Shown here: piece by piece, positions 54,650 through 61,377 of the stretch | Numbering within the stretch: the first letter of the stretch is position 1 | Layout: each line of letters opens with the position of its first letter | NCBI GenBank assembly: GCA_031553705.1 | Contig: JAVBLD010000006.1 | Span: 1 to 64,000 of the forward strand | Length of the DNA: 64,000 nucleotides | From: JAVBLD01 sp031553705 | GTDB lineage: Bacteria; Bacteroidota; Bacteroidia; Bacteroidales; Marinifilaceae | Reading direction: 5' to 3' | Notes under the pieces: generated by a model | Database searches by the model: none | What the model was told of the DNA's origin: nothing | What the model saw: only the letters and a program-made list of their open reading frames with translations | Translations under genes and position numbers: made by a program

Positions 54650-55549
54650 ATGAAAAAAATTGTAATTCCTATAATCGTTCTGATAATATCAGCCTGTGGA
54701 AGAGGTAAAAACGATTACGATGCTTCCGGTATTTTTGAAGTTACCGAGGTGATTGTCTCTTCACAGGCCAATGGCCAGCTTCTGGCTTTCGATGTCACGG
54801 AAGGGCAAACCGTAGAGGCAAACAAACCGGTCGGATATATCGATACCGTACAATTATATCTGAAAAAGCAACAACTGGAAGCCAGCCTGAAAGCGATAAA
54901 AAGCCGTCATGTCAATGTTCCGAAACAGATCGCATCGATAAGACAACAGATCGAAACACAGAAAAAGGAGCAAAAACGATATGAAAACCTGGTCAGGTCA
55001 AATGCGGCCAATCAAAAACAACTGGACGATATCAATGCCCAGATCTTACTGCTCGAGAAACAACTGGCAGCACAAACTGAGGTACTGGAAAACAACAACA
55101 AGAGTTCCGATGAAGAAAGTCTGGGATTGGAAATCCAGATCACACAGACCGAAGACCTGTTGAAAAAAAGCATTATCTCCAGTCCGATAAACGGAACAGT
55201 ACTCTCCAAATATGCCGAACAAGGCGAACTGACGATGCAGGGAAAAGCCCTTTTCAAAGTAGCGGACATTGAAAACATGTTCCTTCGCGCTTATATCACC
55301 GCCGACCAGATCACCAAGATGAAAATCGGTCAACAGATAAAGGTATATGCTGATTTCGGAGAAAAAGAGAGAAAAGAATATCCCGGAACCGTCACCTGGA
55401 TCGCCGATAAAGCCGAGTTTACCCCAAAAACAATCCAAACTCGCAACGAACGGGCAAACCTGGTATATGCCGTAAAAATCGCCGTAAAAAATGACGGCTA
55501 CCTGAAAAAAGGAATGTATGGAGAGATGTTGATGAGTTATGAATTATGA
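54650..55549 (+). CDS. HlyD-family periplasmic adaptor lipoprotein
   Basis: A 299-residue membrane-fusion protein. The ATG at 54650 gives a lipoprotein signal with lipobox ISAC (Cys16). The order is a lipoyl half-motif (VIVSSQANGQLLAFDVTEGQTVEANKPVGYIDT), then a coiled-coil hairpin at about residues 75-170 (LEASLKAIKSRHVNVPKQIASIRQQIETQKKEQKRYENL). The second lipoyl half (SPINGTVLSKYAEQGELTMQGKALFKVADI) and a beta domain complete it. The last residues (MSYEL) come from a TGAGTTATGAATTATGAG repeat. Confidence 0.92.
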   Translation: MKKIVIPIIVLIISACGRGKNDYDASGIFEVTEVIVSSQANGQLLAFDVTEGQTVEANKPVGYIDTVQLYLKKQQLEASLKAIKSRHVNVPKQIASIRQQIETQKKEQKRYENLVRSNAANQKQLDDINAQILLLEKQLAAQTEVLENNNKSSDEESLGLEIQITQTEDLLKKSIISSPINGTVLSKYAEQGELTMQGKALFKVADIENMFLRAYITADQITKMKIGQQIKVYADFGEKERKEYPGTVTWIADKAEFTPKTIQTRNERANLVYAVKIAVKNDGYLKKGMYGEMLMSYEL

Positions 55550-55595
55550 GTTGTTATAATTATTTTGTTTGTATTTAATTATTGATTACATAAAA

Positions 55596-56459
55596 ATGAT
55601 CTCAGTACAAAACATCGATAAAAGCTTCAGTAAAATACGGGCGCTGAATAACCTTAGTTTTGAAGTGGGAAAAGGGGAATTATTCGGCCTCATCGGGCCG
55701 GACGGCGCCGGAAAGACAACTCTTTTCCGTATCCTTACCACCTTGATTCTTGCCGATCGGGGTACCGCTCTTGTTGATGGTATGAATGTAGCGAAAAAAT
55801 ATAAAAAAATACGAAACATTATCGGATATATGCCCGGTAAATTTTCCCTTTACCAGGATATGACGGTAGAGGAGAACTTACGCTTTTTTGCAACGGTATT
55901 CAATACGACCATCGAAGAGAATTATGACCTGATCAAAGACATCTACCAGCAGATCGAACCGTTTAAGAAACGCAGGGCGGGAAAACTTTCGGGAGGGATG
56001 AAACAAAAACTGGCGCTGAGTTGTGCCCTGATCCACAAACCGTCGGTACTGTTTCTGGATGAGCCCACCACCGGGGTCGATCCGGTATCCCGGAAAGAGT
56101 TCTGGTCTATGTTGAAAAAACTGAAGCAACAAGACATTACGATTCTTGTCTCCACCCCTTATATGGACGAGGCAAGCCTGTGCGACCGGATTGCCCTTAT
56201 GCAGCATGGAGAGATACTTTCAATCGAAACCCCGGAAAAAACCGTTGAAAACTATCCCCGGAAACTCTACTCTATCGTATCTGAAAACAACTATAAACTG
56301 CTCAACGAATTGAGAAACAACCCAAAAGTTTATAGTGTTTACACCTTCGGAGAAGCCCTTCACGTCACGTTTACCGACGAACCGGATTACTCTATTACCG
56401 GTTTACAGGAAACAAAACCTACCGTCGAAGATTGTTTTATCCAATTATTAAATAAATAA
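55596..56459 (+). CDS. ABC transporter ATP-binding protein 1
   Basis: A 287-residue ATPase of the ABC-2 type. The start at 55596 (MISVQNIDKSF) is chosen; the earlier TTG adds nine foreign residues. Features are Walker A in GPDGAGKTTLFR, the Q-loop GYMPGKFSLYQDMTVEENL, signature LSGGMKQKLALSCAL, Walker B LFLDEPTTGVDP and the H-loop region VSTPYMDEASLCD (the His is replaced by Pro-Tyr). It resembles the first half of the E. coli YbhF dual ATPase. The second ATPase is a separate gene 87 bases downstream. Confidence 0.92.
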   Translation: MISVQNIDKSFSKIRALNNLSFEVGKGELFGLIGPDGAGKTTLFRILTTLILADRGTALVDGMNVAKKYKKIRNIIGYMPGKFSLYQDMTVEENLRFFATVFNTTIEENYDLIKDIYQQIEPFKKRRAGKLSGGMKQKLALSCALIHKPSVLFLDEPTTGVDPVSRKEFWSMLKKLKQQDITILVSTPYMDEASLCDRIALMQHGEILSIETPEKTVENYPRKLYSIVSENNYKLLNELRNNPKVYSVYTFGEALHVTFTDEPDYSITGLQETKPTVEDCFIQLLNK

Positions 56460-56520
56460 ACCTTCAACCTATATGAAATATCCATGGATACCCAAATTCG
56501 CAGAAGAGAATGAAAAAAAT

Positions 56521-56540
56521 CACTTTCAACTTTCAACTCT
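56521..56540. repeat. Dispersed TTTCAACT repeat before ATPase 2
   Basis: CACTTTCAACTTTCAACTCT ends 6 bases before the start codon of the second ATPase gene. The 3' 16 bases are identical to the copy before trmH at 49095-49110. Confidence 0.6.
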
Positions 56541-56546
56541 AATCGC

Positions 56547-57287
56547 ATGAAATATGTCATCCAAACCGATAAACTGACAAAACGATTCGGCAATTTTACT
56601 GCCGTCGATCGGATTAGTTTTGATGTGTCTAAAGGGGAGATTTTCGGTTTTCTCGGAGCTAACGGTGCCGGTAAGACAACTGCCATGCGGATGCTGTGCG
56701 GATTGAGCAAACCCACCTCCGGCGAAGGTATGGTGGCCGGCTATGATATCGCCCGGGAATCAGAAAAGGTGAAAAAGAGTATCGGGTATATGAGCCAGAG
56801 GTTTTCGTTATACGAAGACCTGAAAGTGTGGGAGAACATTCGCCTTTTTGCAGGTATCTATGGTATGAAAGAGAGCGTTATCAACAAAAAAACAGAAGAT
56901 ATGCTGGAAAAGCTGGGATTCTCAGCAGAAAAAGACACACTGGTAAAAGCGCTTCCCCTCGGTTGGAAACAAAAACTCGCCTTCTCTGTTTCGATCTTCC
57001 ATGAACCGAAAATCGTTTTTCTGGACGAACCCACAGGAGGAGTCGATCCCGCCACCCGCAGACAATTCTGGGAACTGATCTACGAAGCTGCCGCAAAGGG
57101 CGTCACCATCTTTGTCACCACCCACTACATGGACGAAGCCGAATATTGCGACCGGGTCTCCATCATGGTCGACGGAAAAATCGAAGCCCTGGACACCCCG
57201 AAAAACCTGAAAACCCAATTCAATGCCTCCAACATGGACGACGTATTCCAACAACTGGCACGAAAAGCAACCAGAGCGGATAATTAA
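56547..57287 (+). CDS. ABC transporter ATP-binding protein 2
   Basis: A 246-residue ATPase that pairs with the one upstream, like the second half of YbhF. It has Walker A GANGAGKTTAMR, GYMSQRFSLYEDLKVWENI, Walker B VFLDEPTGGVDP and the H-loop VTTHYMDEAEYCDR. Its signature motif is LPLGWKQKLAF instead of LSGGQ, so one of the two nucleotide sites is probably asymmetric. The same deviation is seen in the second half of YbhF-type proteins. The stop codon lies within an ATAATTAATAAT repeat that begins the next gene cassette. Confidence 0.92.
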   Translation: MKYVIQTDKLTKRFGNFTAVDRISFDVSKGEIFGFLGANGAGKTTAMRMLCGLSKPTSGEGMVAGYDIARESEKVKKSIGYMSQRFSLYEDLKVWENIRLFAGIYGMKESVINKKTEDMLEKLGFSAEKDTLVKALPLGWKQKLAFSVSIFHEPKIVFLDEPTGGVDPATRRQFWELIYEAAAKGVTIFVTTHYMDEAEYCDRVSIMVDGKIEALDTPKNLKTQFNASNMDDVFQQLARKATRADN

Positions 57288-57668
57288 TAATGAATAATTA
57301 TGTGAATATGAAGAAGAATATTGTAAAAGCGAAGTCATACGAATCTGCTTTAAGAGTTATAAAGGCTTACCAATACCCAAGTAAAGAGCACCGGGAATTT
57401 GTTCTGTCTAAGCAAATGTTAAGGAGCGGAACATCTGTTGGAACGCCCGTCCGAGAATCAGAATATGCCCAATCAAAAGCCGGTTTCATTCACAAATTAA
57501 GCATTGCATTGAAAGAAGCCAATGAAACAGAATATTGGCTCATGTTACTCAAAAACAGCCAGTATATCGACGAAAAAGCATTCCGATCTGTATCAAACGA
57601 TTGTACAGAAGTCATGAAACTATTTACAAGCATCACTGACACGTTCAAAACAACCAATTACTAATTAT
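57280..57668 (+). mobile_element. Candidate cassette: inverted repeats around the four-helix-bundle gene
   Basis: ATAATTAATAAT at 57280-57291 and ATTACTAATTAT at 57657-57668 form a 12-bp inverted repeat with 11 matches. They enclose the four-helix-bundle gene. The left repeat includes the stop codon of ATPase 2, and the right repeat includes the first bases of the permease start codon. The AT-rich motif is short, so chance cannot be excluded. Confidence 0.4.
57308..57664 (+). CDS. Four-helix bundle protein (23S rRNA-intervening-sequence protein family)
   Basis: A 118-residue helical protein. The start at 57308 (MKKNIVKAKSYESALRV) is chosen; the ATG at 57290 lies in the flanking repeat. The family motif RSGTSVGTPVRESEYAQSKAGFIHKLSIALKEANETEYWLMLLKNS is complete, with one change: GTPVRES where most relatives have GA-VREA. 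The fourth helix is CTEVMKLFTSITDTFKT. Members form pentamers and occur in 23S rRNA intervening sequences and next to diversity-generating reverse transcriptases; the cellular role is not settled. Here it interrupts an exporter operon in the same orientation and with no frame disruption. Confidence 0.9.
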   Translation: MKKNIVKAKSYESALRVIKAYQYPSKEHREFVLSKQMLRSGTSVGTPVRESEYAQSKAGFIHKLSIALKEANETEYWLMLLKNSQYIDEKAFRSVSNDCTEVMKLFTSITDTFKTTNY

Positions 57669-58773
57669 GTCCCAGTTTTTTTCCTTCGTCAAAAAAGAGT
57701 TCTATCATATTTTCCGGGATAAGCGGACCATGATGATTTTGCTGGGCATGCCGATTGCACAGATCATCCTCTTTGGTTTTGCGATTACAACCGAGGTGAA
57801 AAATACGCAGGTTGCCGTTTTCGATCCGTCAAAAGATATCTCGACGGAACGGATCATTGAACGGATACAAGCCAGTGAATATTTCAATATAAGCCGGATA
57901 CTGGAACATCCGGATGAGATCAACGACGTGTTTAAAGAGGGGAAGATTAATCTGGTAATCGTGTTCGGTGAGGATTTTAATGAAAACCTGCTGCATACCG
58001 GAGAGGCATCAATACAATTGCTTGCCGACGGTACCGACCCGAATCAGGCAACGACACAGCTCGGCTACGCGACAAATATCATCGCCGCCTACCAGCAGGA
58101 GATCATGCGGGAATACCATATTCCGGTACAGATTGTCCCGGAAGTACGGATGCTGTATAATCCACAGATGAAAAGCGCTTTTAACTTTGTTCCGGGAGTA
58201 ATGGGACTGATCCTGATGCTGATATGCGCCATGATGACCTCCATCTCGATTGTCAGGGAAAAAGAGAGCGGAACGATGGAGATCCTACTGGCCTCTCCGA
58301 TAAAACCCTTCTATATTATCCTGGCAAAGACGGTTCCCTACTTCCTGCTCTCTATCGTAAACCTGATTACGATCCTGCTCCTGGCTGTATTTGTACTACA
58401 GGTCCCAGTTACCGGAAGTCTTTTCTGGCTGACTGTCGTTTCCTTTATTTTTATCATTGTAACCCTATCACTGGGGATGCTGATCTCAACCGTCGTCAAC
58501 TCACAGGTTGCCGCGATGCTGGCTTCCGGCATGGGACTGATGATGCCGGTCATCATGCTTTCCGGAATGATATATCCGATTGAAAGTATGCCGGCAATCT
58601 TACAATGGATATCCCATGTTATTCCGGCCCGTTGGTATATTGCGGCAGTAAAGAAACTGATGATTGAAGGAGTACCGGTCATCTATACCCTGAAAGAGAT
58701 ATTGATCCTTCTGGGAATGGCTTTCCTCCTGATCATTGTAAGTCTTAAAAATTTTAAAACCAGACTTCAATAA
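57667..58773 (+). CDS. ABC-2 type permease 1
   Basis: A 368-residue inner-membrane permease of the ABC2_membrane_3 type (YbhS/YbhR-like). One N-terminal helix (RTMMILLGMPIAQIILFGFAITTEV) is followed by a large periplasmic domain to about residue 165. Five to six helices follow from about 175 onward, with the conserved SIVREKESGTMEILLASPIKPFYIILAKTVPYF and GLMMPVIMLSGMIYPIESMPAILQW. Its start codon overlaps the right end of the repeat that follows the four-helix-bundle gene. The partner permease gene starts 2 bases after it. Confidence 0.93.
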   Translation: MSQFFSFVKKEFYHIFRDKRTMMILLGMPIAQIILFGFAITTEVKNTQVAVFDPSKDISTERIIERIQASEYFNISRILEHPDEINDVFKEGKINLVIVFGEDFNENLLHTGEASIQLLADGTDPNQATTQLGYATNIIAAYQQEIMREYHIPVQIVPEVRMLYNPQMKSAFNFVPGVMGLILMLICAMMTSISIVREKESGTMEILLASPIKPFYIILAKTVPYFLLSIVNLITILLLAVFVLQVPVTGSLFWLTVVSFIFIIVTLSLGMLISTVVNSQVAAMLASGMGLMMPVIMLSGMIYPIESMPAILQWISHVIPARWYIAAVKKLMIEGVPVIYTLKEILILLGMAFLLIIVSLKNFKTRLQ

Positions 58774-58775
58774 CT

Positions 58776-59888
58776 ATGATTCGCTTTTTAATTGAAAAAG
58801 AATTCAAACAAATCCGCCGGAACCCTTTTCTTCCGAAGATGATGGCTGGCTTCACCCTGATGATGATGATGGTTATGCCGTGGGCAGCCGACCAGGAGAT
58901 CAAGAATATCAAAATCTGCCTGGTAGATCACGATCACAGTACCTATTCGGAAAGGCTGATTCAAAAAATCGGAGCATCCAGTTACTTTCGTCTGATCAAT
59001 GTACTGTCCGGCAACGAAGAGGCCATCCAAAGTATCGAAGCGGGAAAGTCGGATATGATCCTGGAAATTCAACCCGATTTCGAAAAAAATATCGTCACAA
59101 CAGGCAATGCCCGCGTTATGATCTCCGCAAATGCAGTCAACGGCATCAAAGGAGGATTAGGCAGTTCTTATCTTGCCGGTATTCTGAACGACTATGCCGC
59201 TGAAATTCGGAATGAACAGGGATTATCCGCCGCCGGTGCCGGCCTGCCGGTGATGCATGTCGTCACCCAGAACCGGTTCAATCCTCACCTGGATTATAAA
59301 GTATTCATGGTTCCGGCGCTGATGGTGATACTGCTTACAATGCTTTGCGGATTCCTTCCCGCACTTAATATTGTAGGAGAAAAAGAGACCGGAACAATCG
59401 AACAGATAAACGTAACTCCGGTCAGTAAATTTACATTTATTATGGCAAAACTGATCCCTTACTGGACCATCGGATTCGTTGTCCTTACCGTCTGTTTCGG
59501 ACTTGCTATGCTGGTTTACGGATTGACGCCGGCCGGCAACATCGCAACGATCTATCTATTTGCAACGATCTATATACTAACCGTTTCCGGCATAGGACTG
59601 GTCATCTCGAACCACTCCTCCACGATGCAACAGGCTATGTTTGTGATGTTTTTCTTTATGATGATTTTTATCATGATGAGCGGACTCTTCACCCCGATCA
59701 GCAGTATGCCCAAATGGGCGCAAGCGATCACGCTGTTCAATCCGCTGAAATACTTCATGCAGGTCATGCGGATGGTTTACCTCAAAGGCAGCAGCATCGG
59801 GGAACTGACCACTCAATTCATCGCCCTATCCTGCTTTGCCCTATTCTTCAACTTATGGGCTATCCTGAGCTATAAGAAAAAGAGTTGA
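58776..59888 (+). CDS. ABC-2 type permease 2
   Basis: A 370-residue permease homologous to the preceding one. It has an N-terminal helix (LPKMMAGFTLMMMMVMPWA), a periplasmic domain to about residue 165 and a C-terminal helical half. That half contains LNIVGEKETGTIEQINVTPVSKFTFIMAKLIPYW and FMMIFIMMSGLFTPISSMPKWAQ. Together with permease 1 and the two ATPases it should form the heterodimeric exporter that feeds HlyD and TolC. The stop is followed by a hairpin repeat in the convergent gap. Confidence 0.93.
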   Translation: MIRFLIEKEFKQIRRNPFLPKMMAGFTLMMMMVMPWAADQEIKNIKICLVDHDHSTYSERLIQKIGASSYFRLINVLSGNEEAIQSIEAGKSDMILEIQPDFEKNIVTTGNARVMISANAVNGIKGGLGSSYLAGILNDYAAEIRNEQGLSAAGAGLPVMHVVTQNRFNPHLDYKVFMVPALMVILLTMLCGFLPALNIVGEKETGTIEQINVTPVSKFTFIMAKLIPYWTIGFVVLTVCFGLAMLVYGLTPAGNIATIYLFATIYILTVSGIGLVISNHSSTMQQAMFVMFFFMMIFIMMSGLFTPISSMPKWAQAITLFNPLKYFMQVMRMVYLKGSSIGELTTQFIALSCFALFFNLWAILSYKKKS

Positions 59889-59896
59889 ATTTTCTT

Positions 59897-59933
59897 GGAA
59901 ATGAGTACAATATCAAGCTTGCTTGAATATTGC
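59897..59933. repeat. Hairpin repeat, copy 2
   Basis: GGAAATGAGTACAATATCAA and the following GCTTGCTTGAATATTGCC are homologous to 10593-10629. Differences in the stem are compensatory (AAAC/GTTT there, AAGC/GCTT here). Both copies lie between converging genes. Confidence 0.6.
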
Positions 59934-59971
59934 CGGGTGACGACAGAAAATCAAGACAACTGGATCAAAAT

Positions 59972-59990
59972 GGAAAGTTGAAAGTGAACT
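59972..59990. repeat. Dispersed GAAAGTTGAAAGTG repeat
   Basis: GGAAAGTTGAAAGTGAACT is the reverse orientation of the TTTCAACTTTCAACT repeat. A second copy in the forward orientation lies at 60016-60029, so the two make an inverted pair in the same gap. Confidence 0.5.
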
Positions 59991-60015
59991 TTAAATCCTA
60001 GATTAATTCAAACAA

Positions 60016-60029
60016 TTTCACTTTCAACT
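60016..60029. repeat. Dispersed TTTCACTTTCAACT repeat
   Basis: TTTCACTTTCAACT lies just after the nitroreductase stop (on the minus strand) and faces the copy at 59972-59990. Confidence 0.45.
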
Positions 60030-60032
60030 AAA

Positions 60033-60629
60033 TCAAAACTTGTTTAAGTGTATCTTAGTCGTATCGTACTTATCTTTAGGACTATGCGGTATGGCCGGAT
60101 AGCCTACCGGGATCACGCAAAGAGGAAGAATATTTTGAGGTAGTGCGGCATGCTTAATTACCACCTCCATCCGGTCCTGGTAGGGATATGCTGCTGTCCA
60201 TACTGCTCCTAATCCCAGAGCCTCTGCTGCCAGCAAGATATTCTGGGTAGCCGCCGAGCAGTCCAGGTACCAGTAAGAGGATATCGTTGTATCCCCGCAT
60301 ACGACGATGGCCTGCCGGACATCTTTCAACATTTTGGCGTATGGTAATCCCGCAGCCATACTATCCAGCACGGCCCGGTCCTGCACCAGAATAAAATGCC
60401 ACGGCCGCTGGTCTTTTCCGGAAGGAGCTGCCATTCCGGCGCGCAACAATGTATGGAGCTTTTCTTCTTCGACCGGTTTGTCCAAATATTTCCGGACACT
60501 CTTCCGTGCATAAATAGTCTCAATCGCGCCCTGTGTTTGCTCTTTCGGCTTCTGATCGCCTGGTTTACACGAACTTGTTCCCATAATAAATAATATTATC
60601 ATCAATAAAACCGTATTTTTCCTTCCCAT
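60033..60629 (-). CDS. Nitroreductase-family lipoprotein
   Basis: A 198-residue flavoprotein anchored as a lipoprotein. The start at 60629 (MGRKNTVLLMI) gives a signal with lipobox GTSSC (Cys21). The nitroreductase domain begins IYARKSVRKYLDKPVEE and contains AGMAAPSGKDQRPWHFILV (FMN-binding Arg and Ser) and AATQNILLAAEALGLGAVWTAAYPY. It ends in LPLCVIPVGYPA. Envelope-anchored nitroreductases are common in Bacteroides; the substrate is unknown. The last codons (NKF) lie in a TCAAAACTTGTTTAA stretch similar to the hairpin repeats. Confidence 0.9.
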   Translation of the reverse strand: MGRKNTVLLMIILFIMGTSSCKPGDQKPKEQTQGAIETIYARKSVRKYLDKPVEEEKLHTLLRAGMAAPSGKDQRPWHFILVQDRAVLDSMAAGLPYAKMLKDVRQAIVVCGDTTISSYWYLDCSAATQNILLAAEALGLGAVWTAAYPYQDRMEVVIKHAALPQNILPLCVIPVGYPAIPHSPKDKYDTTKIHLNKF

Positions 60630-60673
60630 AATCAAACGTATTTATACCCATTAAGTTTATTATAACTCATAAT

Positions 60674-61141
60674 TTATGACTTACGCCCCACCTCCTCCTT
60701 TGCCTGTCTGTAATAAAGCAACCGCTCCCCGAGATGGCGTATGACAAACGGCCTGATCTCTTCATCTCTCAGTTTGCTGATAAGAGGACGTTTATGTTTC
60801 CCTTTTATCAGTCTGCCTACAATCAAATCTACATCCGTATTTAAAAAAACCGTATGTCCCTGTTCATTCATATACTCCATATTCCCGTTAAAACAAGGAG
60901 TACCGCCGCCGGTTGACATCACAAAATCGGCATACAACCCACAAACCTCCTTCAGATAACGGGTCTCCAACTGCCTGAACCCCGCCTCCCCGAGCTTCTC
61001 AAATATCTCAGAAATACTTCTCCTCTCCCGATCCGCAATATACGCATCCAGATCAATCATCGGCACGCCCTTCTCCTGCGCAAACTCCTTTGCCCAATGC
61101 GTTTTCCCCGAAGCCATATATCCAACGACAAAATACTTCAT
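60674..61141 (-). CDS. aroK: Shikimate kinase
   Basis: Phosphorylates shikimate in the pathway to chorismate. The 155-residue protein has Walker A GYMASGKTHWAKEFA, DLDAYIADRERRSISEIFEKLGEAGFRQLE (shikimate-binding Asp and Arg) and the STGGGTPCF motif. The lid is KGKHKRPLI. It is about 15-20 residues shorter than most homologues at the C-terminus, ending YYRQAKEEVGRKS. A TCATAAATTATGAGTTATAAT repeat follows the stop, so the end may have been lost. It is upstream of the nitroreductase gene on the same strand. Confidence 0.92.
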   Translation of the reverse strand: MKYFVVGYMASGKTHWAKEFAQEKGVPMIDLDAYIADRERRSISEIFEKLGEAGFRQLETRYLKEVCGLYADFVMSTGGGTPCFNGNMEYMNEQGHTVFLNTDVDLIVGRLIKGKHKRPLISKLRDEEIRPFVIRHLGERLLYYRQAKEEVGRKS

Positions 61142-61151
61142 CTCATATAAA

Positions 61152-61365
61152 TGGCAGGTGGCAAGCGGCAGGAAGCAGGATCTCCTCCTCTTGTACCCTA
61201 TTCTTCAACTTTATTCAGCTTATATTTTATTAAACCGTAGATCATTTTGGAAACCTTCTGAGATTGGTCCAGGAGATTATTTCCCTGTTCTTGCGAAATG
61301 TTTTCATACTTTTCAAGTTACAGTCGCGTTCAACAAAAACCTTCTCCACTCTTGCCACTTGCCAG
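61152..61365 (-). mobile_element. Decayed repeat-bounded cassette between parC and aroK
   Basis: TGGCAGGTGGCAAG at 61152-61165 and CTTGCCACTTGCCA at 61351-61364 are inverted copies with 13 of 14 matches. They enclose the four-helix-bundle remnant. A similar motif (GGCAGGTGACAGG) occurs in the 5' codons of mnmD. Confidence 0.4.
61198..61317 (-). pseudogene. Probable C-terminal remnant of a four-helix-bundle (S23-type) gene
   Basis: A 39-codon open stretch on the minus strand begins after a TAA at 61318-61320 and has no start codon. It encodes ISQEQGNNLLDQSQKVSKMI and YGLIKYKLNKVEE. The pattern, an acidic helix followed by SKMIYGLIKYK, resembles the last helix of four-helix-bundle (23S intervening-sequence) proteins. 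The upstream 60 bases are frameshifted. It lies between inverted GGCAAGTGGCAAG repeats. Identification rests on a short motif and is tentative. Confidence 0.4.
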
Positions 61366-61377
61366 CTCCAACTCTTT

